A DNA stretch of 64,000 nucleotides from Sarcophilus harrisii. Lineage: Eukaryota; Chordata; Mammalia; Dasyuromorphia; Dasyuridae. Shown in pieces: positions 11,281 to 23,950 of this stretch. The notes under the pieces were generated by a model. The model was not told the DNA's origin, did no database searches, and saw nothing but the letters and a program-made list of their open reading frames with translations. A program made the position numbers and the translations under genes. The stretch is from positions 9,049,275 through 9,113,274 of the forward strand of contig NC_045432.1 of NCBI RefSeq assembly GCF_902635505.1. The letters run 5' to 3'. Within the stretch, counting starts at the first letter, position 1; each line of letters starts with the position of its first letter.

Positions 11281-12781
11281 CATATTATTTACTTGATTCT
11301 GATTATTTTACAAAAGTCTAAATGGAAAGGAAAAAAGTAAACCTTACATGTTGTATCATTTAATAACCAAGCTTGGTCCTGGAAAAAGTTCCTCTCCAAT
11401 ATGGAGGGAAGGGATTGTGAGTGATAAATACTGCATTAAATGTCATACTTTTTTTTTTTGCTTTTTTCCCCATTTTTAATGAAGAATGATTTTGTTGGAT
11501 AAGGATTGGTGGGAATCCTTCAAAAAGCAGTTCTTTTTGAAGTGATCACCGTGGACTTAGTTTTGTGTGACTATACATATTTGTTACAAGGGCTTTGTTA
11601 TTTTTATTTTTTCAATGGTTGAGGATATGAGGAAAGGAGAAAATATTTTTTTCCTTAATCGAAAAAATAAAATTTGATTTTTAAAATATCATTTACCTTT
11701 GAATTGTATGTTTGGGATTGAGTGAATTAATTTGGGACATGGAAAATTATTTGTGCCCTTCCTTTGTTCATTCTCTAAGTCCTCAAATAAACAACCAGCT
11801 GTGGGGCTACTCTTAATTTGAAATAGGGATTGTTTTCAAAGAATAAACAATGCATTTGGTGGTTAGAAGAGTCTCATAAGGCCCGAACCACATATTTTGA
11901 TTTTCTCTCTATTTGGGTCTTAAAATTCAAGGAATTGGGAAGGCATGGTTCATATTGCAGAATTCTCCCAGTTTCATCGCCATCAAATAGATGAACTGAG
12001 GTATTAGTAATGACCACATTGGTCATATAATTGTTTAGCACCTATGTTGTGGGGAAGTAAGCAATTCCAATAGCTGAAATTCCATTTCTGTGTGTCTGTA
12101 ACATTGGAGGGAAATGTACTCAAGCCACCTGCCACTAGCTTAACTACTGACCCACCTCTTCATGCTTGTTACTCATGTAGAGTTTTAATGAGATTTTACC
12201 AGGGCCTACTGCAAACCCAAAGGATGTGGGAAAGTCTAGGAATTGGTCGCATTCCACTAAGGATGGCTAAGACATCATTGGAATTGAAACTTTTCCCAGC
12301 GTGTACATTCATCTTCCCTTCGCTACCTTTAAAGAGGAGCAAGTCACTTAATCCCAATTGCCTCACGAGAAAATAAAAAAGAAAAAGTGGCTTTGCCTAG
12401 ACAGCTAGACTCCAATCTAGCATTGGTAAATTTGTGTAAAGTGTTTTCTAAGGAAGGGGGAGTTTTTAATGATTATTCGGGGAAAGCAAAAGATCCCCTC
12501 AGGGAAAGGAGTACTTCATGTTACTTTAAGATGTTACTTTGTACTGACACCTAAAGTGAGTGACTAGTGTCTGTTTGTACTTTCACCTCTCTACCTCTCC
12601 CTCATTCTATTTTATGAGTAGAGACTATTTCAACAAATTGGGCTTCTTTTCTGAAGCATTAGCTATGCAGCTGGCTTTGGATATAAGCATTTGAGAACCA
12701 AGCAGACATGGAGAAAGCCAAAATGTCTTTGAGCAATTTGTACAGAACAGCAATTTGTACAGAATTTGTTAACAGCCTGTT
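11281..12781. other. No gene recognised
   Basis: Mostly AT-rich unassigned sequence. A SINE tail-like piece (GTCACTTAATCCCAATTGCCTCACGAG) is present at about 12340-12385 on the + strand. Confidence 0.35.
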
Positions 12782-12794
12782 AATCTCTGTACAG

Positions 12795-13544
12795 AGAAAC
12801 TCCTCCCACCTCATTGAAAAGTGGGAGGGGAAAAGTGGAAAAGGGAAGGGGTAGGATAAATAGAAGGGAATACAGAAATTGAAAGGGAAAGATTTAAGAA
12901 AAGGGGAGGGACTCTAAAGGGGAGGGAGGGATCCTAAAGAGCTGCGTGAGGCAAGTGGTGCTCATAAATTTAATACTAGGGAGGGGAGTAAGGGGAAAAG
13001 GAAAGCGAAAAGCATAATCTGGGGTTTAACAAAATGGCAGGAAATACAGAATTAGTAATCTTAACCATTAATTTGAATGGGGTAAACTCCCCCCAAAGTG
13101 GAGGCAGAGAGCAGACATAGCAGACATAAAGACCTCAAACTCAAATGCAGAAAGGCAGAAATAGTAAATGCATCCTTTTCAGATCATGATGCAATAAAAA
13201 TTACATTCAATAAAAAGCCAGGGGAAAATAGACTAAAAAGTAATTGGAAACTAAATAATCTCATTTTAAAGAATGAATGAGTGAAACAACAAATCATAGA
13301 CACAATTAATAATTTCACCCAAGAGAATGATAATAATGAGATGGTATACCAGTTTTATATCTCTAGAGGCCTACTTGCATAAAATAGAGAAAGAGAAAAT
13401 CAATGAATTAGGCTTGCAATTAAAAAAGCTAGGAAAAGAGCAAATTAAAAACCCCCAATCAAAAACTAAATTTGAAATTCTAAAAATAAAAGGAGAGATT
13501 AATAAAATTGAAAGTAAAAAAAAAAACTATTGAATTAATAAAGA
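12795..13544 (+). mobile_element. Internally deleted, prematurely ended L1 insertion
   Basis: It covers the end of the inter-ORF region and ORF2 start (AGNTELVILTINLNGVNSP), then jumps at about 13105-13125 to HKDLKLKCRKAEIVNASFSDHDAIKITFNKKPGE and stops within ORF2 at AATTAATAAAG. A 13-bp duplication AATCTCTGTACAG flanks it (12782-12794, 13545-13557). The normal L1 3' UTR is absent. The internal AATAAA-like end suggests premature polyadenylation of the source RNA. Confidence 0.75.
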
Positions 13545-13574
13545 AATCTCTGTACAGCTGAGAATTAAGTGACT

Positions 13575-13706
13575 AGAGAAGACAAGGGAAGACATTTCAT
13601 AGTGTTTGAGATGGAGAATGGAAGGGAACATCTTCTCAGGCCCTTTAGATCACTTCTTTATTTTGCAGATGAAAAAATGGAGACTGAGGTTGTGACTTGC
13701 CCCAAA
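13575..13706 (-). repeat. MIR fragment
   Basis: TTTTGCAGATGAAAAAATGGAGACTGAGG is the reverse-oriented MIR core. It is broken by the SINE that follows. Confidence 0.5.
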
Positions 13707-13966
13707 TTGTTGTTTAGTCACGTTCAACTCTTCATGACCCTGTGGCACCATAGTACATCAAATTGGCCAATTGGCCATTGGCAAGGATACTGGAGTGGTG
13801 TGCCATTTCCTTCTCCAGCTCATTTTACAGATGAGGAAACTGAGACAAACAGGGTTAAGTGATTTGCCCAGGATCACACAGCTAGGAAGTATCTGAGATT
13901 AGATTTTGAACTCAGGTTTCCTGATTCCAGACCCAGCATTCCATCCACTGCGCCATTTAGCTGCAC
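13707..13966 (-). repeat. MAR1-type CORE-SINE inserted in a MIR
   Basis: The minus-strand SINE runs from GTTTAGTCACGTTCAACTC to the head CCACTGCGCCATTTAGCTGC, with CCAAATT on both sides (about 13702 and 13966). Confidence 0.85.
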
Positions 13967-16894
13967 CAAATTACTCAAATGTAAGCATTAGAGATAGGAT
14001 CTAGAGGCAGAATTTCAAGGCAGCTTTTCTGTCTCTAAGGCCATTATTTATTCCCACTCTTCATCACTGACTTGGGGCAATGGGCTTCTGATTGGTTGAT
14101 GCCAGCTTGTTTGATTTGGTTTGGTTGGCAATTGTGATTTTTAAATGCTTAGAACAGCTTTCCAAGACTAAACTTCAAAGTATTTCAGAGTAGAGCATGG
14201 CATGCCCCATGAACTCTGTACTCTTCAGACCTCAGGACCATCAGATCTGTGCCTTCCCTGGCTTTTCTTTGGTCACAGCAAGCTGTGGCACCTTCAGGAA
14301 TCAGTGCAGCTAGAGATGGTATGGAACCTTTGGTGGCTCACTTTTCTTTTTTGTGAGTTTTATCTAAGGTACACAGCTCTTACAGGTGAGTTAAAAATTT
14401 GGCTTGTCTCAAATCAGTAGTTTCCACATTGCCTTGGAACTATTCCTGCTGCTGAGAGTTCTGGGGCATGAGTAGCTTTGGGTTACCAAAAAACAGCTTT
14501 TCTCTTCTTCCAGAGCTTTGATGCCTTGCCATCCTGATGACAATTCCATGTCTGACCTCATAGAGTTGTGGATAGAGTTGATAAGGGTTGAAGCAAAAAG
14601 ACTCAGATTCAACACCAGCTGGTGGTGGTTATAATACTGTGTGAATCTGGGAAATCACTTCTTGCTTAAAAAAAAGAAAGAAAGAAAGAAAAGAAAAACC
14701 CTGAAGCATCTCTCTTAGAGCAGAAGTAGTAGAGGAAGTTCTTCACTGAAGATCCGGTGCAGCAAGCATCCCGTTATTCTCTGTTGCTTCTTTGTCCAGT
14801 ATTTGAATGCATAGAGATGCTCTACTTCTTACCCCTTTTTTTTCTTGCCTCCATTACCCTGACCTTGATTTTTCCTTGATATTTCTGAACTTGGTAGTTA
14901 AAAATGAAGGCAAATATGGTATCTCTGAGGCAATCTGAGTTCTGAAACTGAATCCCAGCAGCAGGGCCTCAAGCTCTGGAAATGCTAGGGAAGTTCTTTC
15001 CCAAAGTCCCATTATCTAGATTGCTGGTTGTGGAACTACTATAACCACAGTGCTGTTTGAATCATTCAACAGGTCTTTAGGTCTATGAGATGAAGGGAAT
15101 TAGAACTGGGGTAAAACCTTTTTCTAATATCTCCTATAGCTTTCCGGATTGTTTTGAGTTCTTTTACCTTTCCATATAAATGTTTGTTGACTTGACTTCC
15201 CTAAGTAAGAGGTCATGAGGAGTCTACTATATTAGGCTATGAATTCAAATAAAGGCTGTTGATATTTCACCAGGATGTATAGGTTTGTCTGGGGATGGGG
15301 AGAGCAGGATTCAAAAGTGCATACCATACTATGTGACATACTTAGAGTATATCCTAAGATTTTCCAAGGATTGATATGCCTTTGATGTCCATTGTGAGAT
15401 GAATCAGAAAGAATTTTTGAAGAGCCTGTTCTGTGCTTCATAGATACAAAGATTTGCTTTTGCAAATATTCAAAAAGCATTCATTCTAAGTTGGGACTGA
15501 GGTGAATGAAGATATGGAACCCATAGGGTGCCAAATAAATGCAAGGTAAGTGGGGAGGAAAGGCAGGAGAAGCCTCATGTACAGGTTGTCCTTTGGCTGG
15601 GGTTTGAAGGGCAGGAGTCTATTTCAGGTTTGGTGACAGATCAGATCAGAGATGAAATGCCATTGGGTGCCAAGAAGACCATTCTGGCTGACCATAAATT
15701 ATGTTTAAAAAAAAATTAACAGATCAGTAGTCTAGAAAGATAGTTTGGACCCAGGTTGTGATCTAGTACTCATCCCTCTTCCATATGACAGTTTTCAAAC
15801 ACTTGCATACTGATAGAAGAACCCTTCTGGGCCTTTGACAGCAGGATCAACCTCTCCAAGTCCTTCAAGTCATCTTCATGTGGCAGGAATTCAAGCCTCC
15901 TGACCATCCAGGTAGTGCTGCTCTAGGCTGTCTATTGTTTTTCTGTCTTCATAATAGGCACCCAGAATGGTCTGTGTTCTTACAGATGTGGACTGAACAG
16001 GGCATATTACATTGGGATGATTACCTTTCTAATCTTAAATAATAGGATTGTTAAAATCAAATTCTTTGGTTTGGGAGTTTTTGTTTTAGGGTGTATGTGT
16101 GTGTTTTGTGGGGGGGTGAGGGGGGTGTCTGGGTATGGGGTGAAGGGGGAGTAGGTGTAAAGTGTTGATGCAACTTTGAGTTTGCATTCCACTTGAAACT
16201 CCAGATTTTTTTGGATGAACTATTACCTAGCCACATTCCCCCCAAACTGGTTCTTGTACAGATGGTTTTGGGAAACCAACTGTAACAAGAACAGGCCAAT
16301 AGGTCAAGGACTTGGTGCTCTTAACAAGACAAGAAGTTCTCTGTGATCAAAGTTTGATTTCTACCTTTATTTTAGTTTCTTAAGAAAGCTATTTGTTTTT
16401 GACCTGCTACTCACTTCCGAAAGGAGGCAAGGATGAAAAGGGTTTTTAGACTAGAGAAATGCTTTCCTCGTTGCACTAGAGAAACTAAAAATAATTGGTT
16501 TGGAAGTAATTCTGGTAAGCTTTGATGATCTGAGAAGAAGAATCAAAAGGTGGGGAAGAGGACTACACTGGGAAAGGGACAGAGAAATAGAGGAAGGATA
16601 TAGAAAATTATCTCACATAAATGGGGTACACAAGTAGAAATCTGTACAAGGAAAAGGCTAGGAGGGAATGGGTGACCCTTGAGCCTCACTCTCATCTGAA
16701 ATAGTCAAAGGAAGAAAGAATGCACATAAATACACAGTTAAGTATAGAAATACATTTTATTCAGGAGGAAAAAAGATTAAGGGGAAAGAGTTAGAAGGGG
16801 GAGGAGGAATGAGAGGGAGAGATTAGTCTGAAACAAAACAAACTTTTAAACAGGAAATGGGAAAAGAGAGAAGGAAAATATGAAAAAATATCAT
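13967..16894. other. No gene recognised
   Basis: A MIR remnant lies at about 14560-14665, an (AAAG)n run at about 14668-14695, and a G-rich GTGT stretch at 16085-16155. The rest is unassigned. Frames up to 82 codons are not protein-like. Confidence 0.35.
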
Positions 16895-17105
16895 GTCTGA
16901 TCTTTCTTGTGTAGCATGATAATTATGGAAATATGTGTGGAAGAATTGTACATGTTTAACATATATTGGGTTACTTGCTTCTAGGGGAAGGTGGAGGGAA
17001 GAAACAGAAAAAATTTGGAACATAAGATTTTGCAAGGGTGAATGTCGACAACTATCTTTGCATATATTTTGAAAATAAAAAGCTATTATCTTTTTTTAAA
17101 AAAGA
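16895..17105 (+). mobile_element. Old L1-type 3' end
   Basis: TACATGTTTAACATATATTGGGTTACTTGCTTCTAGGGGAAGG..TTGCATATATTTTGAAAATAAAAAGC is a 3'-end wording of an older L1 subfamily. Confidence 0.7.
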
Positions 17106-17653
17106 TAAAGAAAATGTTCACCAATTTAAAAAAAAGAATATCATGAAAGGAAATATATGGTTAACAATCATAACTGTGATTGTTAATGGGATGAACCTAC
17201 CCATAAAAAGGAAGAGAATAGCAAAACGACTTAGAAACTAATTTCAACAATACATTATTTTTAGTAATACATTTGAAATACAAAGATACACACATGATTT
17301 AGATAAGATCCTGGAGCAGAAATTATTATGATCTGCAGGCTTCCTTTTGTTCTTTGACTTTGCCTAGTTATTCCATTACAGACTTCCATCCTGGACTGGA
17401 GGCTAGAACCAAAGATTCAAGTCATAGAATTACTATCTGCTTCTGAACTTGTTCTTTGTTCAGTACACAGATCAGGCCTGCTAGTGACAGCTTCTGAACA
17501 AGCTAGTAGTGTCAGAGCTGCCAGATGGTACTTTACACCATAGTTCCTGGACCATGCAGTAGTTTAGGAATCCCTTGGGATCTCTTTTTGCCCCAATGGA
17601 ATACATAGTGCATGTGCATAGCCAATTTACCATCATAGAGGCTAATCAATATT
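17106..17653. other. No recognised feature
   Basis: Unassigned AT-rich sequence between an L1 tail and the LTR fossil. Confidence 0.35.
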
Positions 17654-18579
17654 GCAGAAACCTGAATTAGAATTATACTTCTCAATGCTGACGATCAAAC
17701 TTTATTTACTAAAAGCATGCAAACAGTAGTTTAGATCAACTATTAGACAATAAAAAGATAAACCCTATTAGAAACAAACCACAAACCTGATTTCTTAGTG
17801 CTCAGGAGTAAGTGTATCTCCTACCAGTGCTCAAGGATAAGGACTCATATTCTGCTCAGGCGGAGGCCATGTTGCTGCCTCTGAGGTGACTGGCTACCAA
17901 GTAGGCAAATCTTCATCCGTCAGTCAATCTATCCTATAAACATATGGGGTGGGAGTGGGTAATGACTTGAGTCTCAAGTGTGGGGAGCAAAGGAGCCATA
18001 ACCTACAAGTGTCTCCAATATAGCCCGGTTAGTTTTCTTAGAGGCCTGTCTCTCTCCTTGGTTCTAAGAGCTCTTGCAGCTTTGTCCTTTGCCTCGGCTT
18101 TCTTCAGCCTCCAGCCAGCATCAAGGTGAATCTGTCTTGCCTCTGAGAGAGGGCTTCTGGCTCTCAATCTCCCAGAGTGTTCTGTGTCTGTCCCAGAGTG
18201 CTCCTCTTCAACCCCTGGGAATGTTCCCAAGTAACTCCTTTGACTGGCTCCCTGAAGCTCTTATTTATGCTCCTTCTCTGAGAGTGGGATATCTCCCAGT
18301 GTGCTCTCTGGCCCTAAGAGCTTCAAGGGAGGTGTGCATTCGGATATCTCATACTAAACCCTGAAATCTCCCAAACGTGTGAACGCCAATGAGTACTTAA
18401 ATACTTCTTGCTTATATGAGCTCTCTAAAGGTGTGAACACAAGCATTGTTTCTATCAGTTGTACTTAGTACCTTGTTTCAAGTCCTGGCCCATAACATCT
18501 CCACGTAGGATCAGATCAATCATACTGAACCATGCTAAATTAGATAATTATTGTCTCTATCAATTCTAATGAATTAACA
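17654..18579 (-). mobile_element. Solo LTR-like fossil (endogenous retrovirus)
   Basis: On the minus strand it starts TGTTAATTCATTAG, has a TATA-like CATAAATAAGAGC motif near 18260 and an AATAAAG signal near 17700, in the order expected of U3-R-U5. The wording TTCACACCTTTAGAGAGCTC is familiar to me from marsupial ERV LTRs. The left boundary is approximate and no duplication was resolved. The open frames at 18003-18364 lie within it. Confidence 0.5.
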
Positions 18580-18599
18580 GTTTGTAAAGATTCCAATAC

Positions 18600-18800
18600 C
18601 AGAGAATTTTGTTTTTAATCCTGAAGGTGCTAGGAAGTCATTGGAGTTTATTGATTAGGAGGGTGATATGGTTGGACCTGAAAAATCACTTTAGTGACTG
18701 AATGGAGGATGCATTGGAGTGAGGAAAGACTCGCAGCAGGCTACTTTAATAGTCCAGGCAAGAGGTGATGATGGCCTGCACCAGAGTGGAGACAATGTCA
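18600..18800 (+). repeat. Ancient mammal-wide interspersed repeat, family not named
   Basis: AGGAAGTCATTGGAGTTTATTGA..GGATGCATTGGAG..TAGTCCAGGCAAGAGGTGATGATGGCC is wording I know from a widespread old mammalian repeat. Confidence 0.5.
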
Positions 18801-20725
18801 AAGGAGAAAAGGAAGAATATTCCAAAGATGTTTCATGCTTATCAGCTACTTATGAATATATACTTATCATTTGCCAACTTATACAATATGCTTATCTTAA
18901 TAGTGAAAGATAAGACATGAAAAACAAACATCAAAACACTTCAATACAAAATGGTGGGTTAATAGTGAGTTATATTAAAGTAATAAATATATTCTCACTA
19001 CATTCTATCCTCCAATTACTGATTATCCCTACAGCCTTTAGGATGGTCCGTAAATAGCATTATAATTATCACTGATACAATCCAAATAGCAACCTTTCTT
19101 ATGATTAGAACATATGGTACACACAAGCAATAATATTATGCTTACTAGTAACATAATTTAAAATATGTTTTTAGTATGTCTTCCTATTTGTCTCATGATA
19201 TCTCATGGCAAGTCCTCTATAGATCAAATCAAGAACTGATATAAGAGAATGTTACAAAATCTCTTCATCTCTTCCCATCTCAGTTGATGCCCTGAAACTT
19301 TGTTTGGTCATTTCTGTCATGGTCCTCATCATTTATCTTTCTCTATGCCAAGCATAGCTAATGTCTTTGATTGTCTGCATCACCACTTGGTGATACTTAA
19401 GCAATATTGTTGTATCTTGGTGAGGTTTTCTTGTGTCTCTGGCCAGCCCAAAGATTGTATGTGACCCCTCTATTTCCAATGGAGTATCTAAGTAAGTGAC
19501 ATTCCCTACTGACATATTGGCAACGTTTTATACTTTGGTGTATCTTGCTTCTCATGACTATGATTTACAGAAATGGTTGGATATCAGACAAACATCAATG
19601 AAGTCATTCTTGGTTGCAAAGGGCTGCAAGAAAGTGTCATGAGGTGCCACACAAGATAGGATATATGAGGAGATATTAAAGAAAAGCGGCAGTAAAGTCA
19701 AGAAGTCACTGATGATGAAACCATAACATTTACACATTTGTTACCAAAAAAAAATAATTTGGCAGATCTTTCTATGGAAATTGGCTTCAAAGGGCCAGGA
19801 ATCATTTATCAGGGCCATCTGTAACACAGCCTGTATTGTACTTCTCCACTCCAGTGGTTTGTACTAGCGTGAGCTTCTGGACTTTGCTTAGGGTGGGGAA
19901 TTGGAGGGAGAAGGGTATTCTACCACATTCTGGCTCTTTCTGTAAGAATTTATTCCTTCTTTTTCAAAGCAGTGGGAGATGAAACAATAATTTGAACCTC
20001 ATCTACCAATCCAGAATGTTTTCCCTCTAACCTGTTATTCAACTAACTCAGTTTTTCTAAAGACTGTTTTCTAACGGGTAACCTTTGTATACTCTAAGAT
20101 TTGATTCTTTGAGTCTTAAGCATTTTTCTATCACCTATACAGCCTGGGAATTATAAGATAGGTGAAAGTTCCACATAATGACCTGAGTTTTCACCCAGTC
20201 CTTGGCTATATGTACTGTGAAATATAATCTGTGATTACTCTCAATCATTATTGTCTGAATATAACAACAGTGCTAGCCCTTCAAGAGGGGAGTCTGTCTT
20301 TGCCCTGCTCGTGTACAGATTGCAATATTTTTTGTGGAGCTTATTAGTGGGTAGGCTAAAATAATCTATGTGTTATGCTGTCCTAGGAATTCAGTTGTTG
20401 GTAATGGTAAGAACTTCAGTAAAGGCCTAGGTATTTTTGCCCTTCTGTCAGATGGGTCAAAAACTGTCTTTCCTATCTTTAGTCCCAGTTTATTATCAGT
20501 CGAATATTTGAGGGCACTGAAGACCCTTCCACAAGAAATTTAACCTGTTTGAGTGTTGTCCTTCTCTGATAGCTTAGAAGGTATGTCAATGGGATCTTAT
20601 AAAAATGGCTTACCTCATCACTGGCTCTATTGAGTTTAAGTCATTTGCACTTCAGCACCAATTGAGAGGTAGCAGTGGTACAGAAAGGTACCATCTATTA
20701 AGCAGCTTCCTATCCCCTATTAGGT
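18801..20725. other. No gene recognised
   Basis: Unassigned AT-rich sequence. The 19.2-20.6 kb part reads as though it could be old retroelement interior, but no motif supports a call. Confidence 0.3.
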
Positions 20726-20890
20726 TTTTTGGTGTTTTGTGTTTTTTGTTTTTTGCTGAGGCAATTAGGGTTAAGTGACTTGCCCAGGGTTATACAACTA
20801 GAAAGTGTTAAGTGTCTGAGGCCGGATTTCAACTCAGGTCCTCCTGACTTCAAGGCCAGTGCTCTATCCACTGTACCATCTAGCTGCCCC
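20726..20890 (-). repeat. CORE-SINE with intact tRNA-like head
   Basis: GAGGCAATTAGGGTTAAGTGACTTGCCCAGGG..AGTGCTCTATCCACTGTACCATCTAGCTGCCCC is the reverse-oriented SINE from body to head, with a T-rich flank. Confidence 0.9.
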
Positions 20891-20965
20891 TAGTTAATAT
20901 TTTCTATGACATTTAATACTTTGTTTTTTTTTTTAATCACATCCCCTAACTAATATGTTATCTGT

Positions 20966-21308
20966 ATCAGGGCTTCTTAAATTTTTTCCACTCCTGACTC
21001 CTTTTTGCCTGAGAAATTTTTATATAACCTTGGGTATATAGATATATAAAATAGGTATGCAAACCAAACCTTTACTGATAATGAATCATAAAGAAATTTA
21101 TTTTAAAACAATCCTTTACTATACATATAATTTTGCCACTTATTAAAGATGAAAGAAAAATTGCTAACTAATGAGATTGGTGTGCTTATTTATTTTTACA
21201 TAAAGAATTAAATCTTGGCTGAATATTTGATAACTTTTACTATTGCCACATTTTTTGCAACCCTCCACATTCAGTTATGCATAGGTAGCAACTTACAATT
21301 TAAGAAAC
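20966..21308 (+). mobile_element. Non-autonomous DNA-transposon-like repeat (TIR cttcttaaa)
   Basis: It begins GCTTCTTAAATTTTTTCC and ends ACAATTTAAGAAAC, an inverted pair. The body (TTTACTGATAATGAATCATAA, CCACATTCAGTTATG) matches the copy at 50163-50475 in the same orientation. The family was not named. Confidence 0.6.
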
Positions 21309-21378
21309 TATAAAATCATGCATATCCTTTGACATAACAATTTAAGAAGCTATAAAATCAGGCAGATCCTTTGATATA
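21295..21378 (+). repeat. 42-bp tandem duplication across a MITE/L1 junction
   Basis: Units 21295-21336 and 21337-21378 differ at four positions. Each starts with the MITE end (ACAATTTAAGAA) and continues into L1-like text (TATAAAATCA..CCTTTGA). Confidence 0.75.
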
Positions 21379-21745
21379 ACCACTACTAGGCATGAATCCC
21401 AAAAGATAATTTTTTTTTAAAAAAAAGGAAAAGGTCTTATATGTATAAATGTATTTATTTATAGCAGCTCTTTTCTAGGGCAGAGAATTGGAAATTGAGG
21501 AGATGTCTTTCAATTAGGGAATGGTTGAATAAATTATGGTATGTGATTATGATGAAATATTATTGTTTTATAAGAAATGAGTAGTATGCTCTCAGAAAAA
21601 CTTGGTAAAACCTACATGAGCTCAAGCAAAGAAATGTACTGCATACAAAGTAATAGTAATGTGGGATGATCAATTGTGAATGACTTTGCTCTTCTCAGCA
21701 ATACAATGATCCAAGACTACTATGAAAGGGACTTATGATAAAAAT
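21310..21745 (+). mobile_element. Old L1 3'-region fragment
   Basis: Text such as GAATGGTTGAATAAATTATGGTATGTGATTATGATGAAATATTATTG and CAGCAATACAATGATCCAAGAC is the end of ORF2 and early 3' UTR of marsupial L1. There are many changes and no intact frame. Confidence 0.75.
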
Positions 21746-23046
21746 GTTATTTACAGCTCTAAATTGTCTCTAAATATAGACCAAAGCATACTTTTAAAAA
21801 CTTTCTTTTCCGAGTTGGTTGGCTGGCAAGTTGTCAAATATACATTGGTCAATCAGCACTGTCCTCAAGCAAACATGGAGTGGGTGCTCAAGTTTCAGGT
21901 GTTGGTAACATAGAAGCCAGGCTGAGTTCTGACTCCAGAGCAGTCTGAAGACAAGGGCCTTCAGTGGGGTTCTTAAGAGTTTATCTATGAGCATTACCTA
22001 GCCACATCCAACTTCTGACTGGTTTACCAATCAATTTCATTAATATCTGCTAACAAACTAGTTATCTCTGTCATTTTGATTCCCCCTCTTTGAAATACTT
22101 CTAATTAACATTTTGCATACCATACTGAAAACACTTTGAAAAAAAACTATTAAACACCACAGTAAGCAGACAGCGCTTTAATTAATTAATTAAGAATTCA
22201 AACTTCTCCTTATTCTGGATTGATCACTTGGAAAGGCAGAGTTGTTTTGTCTCTTTCCGAGTCTGGTATTTGAAGTATTTCAGGAAGTGGACTTGGAGGA
22301 AGAGAGCTCATATATTGTGGAATGAGTAAGATGAACTGACAGTGTTGCTGGGAATAGGCTATCCTGAGGATAATGTTCATGGTAATTTTTACTTGATGTA
22401 GCCATCCAATGAGCCCAGGCATCTGAAGGATGATTCTGTAATAGGCCATAAAGTAAGAATGAATAAAACATTTGAAAAAGAGTGTCTATCTTCTGAGAAG
22501 GCTTTTATGACACTGAAAGCAGCTCTGTCCCTCTCTCTGGGCTGGATGAGTATAGAAACGGTCTTGTTCTCATAATCCAAAAGTATTTCCCCACAGAAGG
22601 AACAATGAAATAGAAAGCTGTGCAAGTACAACTTGTATTTTAAAAAAAAAGACTCCTTCTATGTTTCTGGTATATTACATTATCTCTTGGGTTGATATTT
22701 CATCCAGTGTTAATGATAAGCTTTTTCAAATTCTTCACTTGACTATTTAGAGCTAGACATCTTTCTTTTACCTCTCTTGGTACTATTTCCTTATTTCTTC
22801 TCAATTTCTGTGAGTATAGTTTTCTAACAGTATAGTTAGTCTTAACACAATGATTTCTCTGTTGAGAACAGAAGCAATTCTTTTAACTTCTATATTCTCA
22901 GGAAAGATATATTTGGCCCGAGCAGAGTCCCTCTGGAGTTCTCTTTTTTTCATGGCCAGCTCTTCTTTTTTCTCTTGGAGAGAATTTGTATTGCTCGAGA
23001 CTACTTTCACAACGCAACATAGATTTGTGTTTGGTGTCTACTTCTG

Positions 23047-23950
23047 ACCTGGAGCCCCAAAGCAAGAGGTCCCCCCTCTTTTAACTTAACCTTTCCCCAC
23101 CTATGGATCGCTCCCTTGTCTTTTTCCCTCATCCTTTGCTTCCCCCTCCATCCATCCCTCTTCCCTTTATTTGTTTATATATATTGGAGGGTACTAGACC
23201 CTTCATGGTATATATGTAGTGTTTGTTGCCTATTGAACCCATTCCTGATATGAGTAGGTTTTCAGAACTACGTTCTTTGGAGTAGAGGAAGCATTTTTTA
23301 CTTCAGTGTCATCCTCTGAAGATGAACCCCAGTCTTCCCTGTTCCCATAGTAACTTTCTTCGCCAGTTCATACTTTTTTAATGAGAAGTATTAGTGTAAG
23401 CACCTCTAATCATGGGGTGAGGGTGGTACCTCTAGCTTCACTTCAGCTCTCCCCCCTAATGTGGAACCCCAAACCAAGAGTTCCCTCCTCTTTCAAGTGC
23501 CCACTGCCAGCAGAGTCTCCCTGCCCCACAGCCTCTGTTGTGTGTCGGCAGCACAGCTGAGCCTGGCATTTCTAATCAGCAGAGGTTCCCTCAGTCTGCT
23601 CAGACTGACTCTTCTCACAGTCCAGGAGATGAAAGTTTCCATGCTTTCTGCTGAGGCTCCAGTCACCCAGCTAGCCCCAGGGGACCCCATTTGGTGTTTG
23701 TGCAGAGCTAGCCTAGAGGTTATTTCACATGGGTTAATCCCAGCCTGGGGGCTTTCTTTAGATCTTCTAGGGTTGTATCAGGAGGATTCCTGTTCTGCCC
23801 ACAAATCAAGCCTTCTTGACTTTTCACCAGTATGTGTTTTCCCTGAGATGCTAATTTGTTCTATTTGGGGGGGAAATCTGAAGAGCTTGAAATTTACCAA
23901 CCTACTCAGCCATGTTCCCAGAATCCTCCTCCAAAGTATTCTACTAATTT
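23047..23950 (-). mobile_element. L1 5'-region-like insertion inside the SMC6 pseudogene
   Basis: It separates two adjacent parts of the SMC6 retrocopy, so it is an insertion. On the minus strand it begins with a motif like GGAACATGGCTGAGTAGG, resembling the start of marsupial L1 5' UTRs. A motif of about 35 bp (aacccCAAAccaAGAG-type text) occurs twice, at about 23049 and 23460, hinting at an internal repeat. The 163-residue + strand frame over it is not protein-like. No clear target-site duplication was seen, and an LTR origin is an alternative. Confidence 0.4.

Noticed and set aside
20726-20890. Possible tRNA gene (tRNA-like sequence ending in GCTGCCCC)
   Set aside because: It is the tRNA-derived head of a reverse-oriented CORE-SINE, attached to the SINE body, not a free-standing tRNA.
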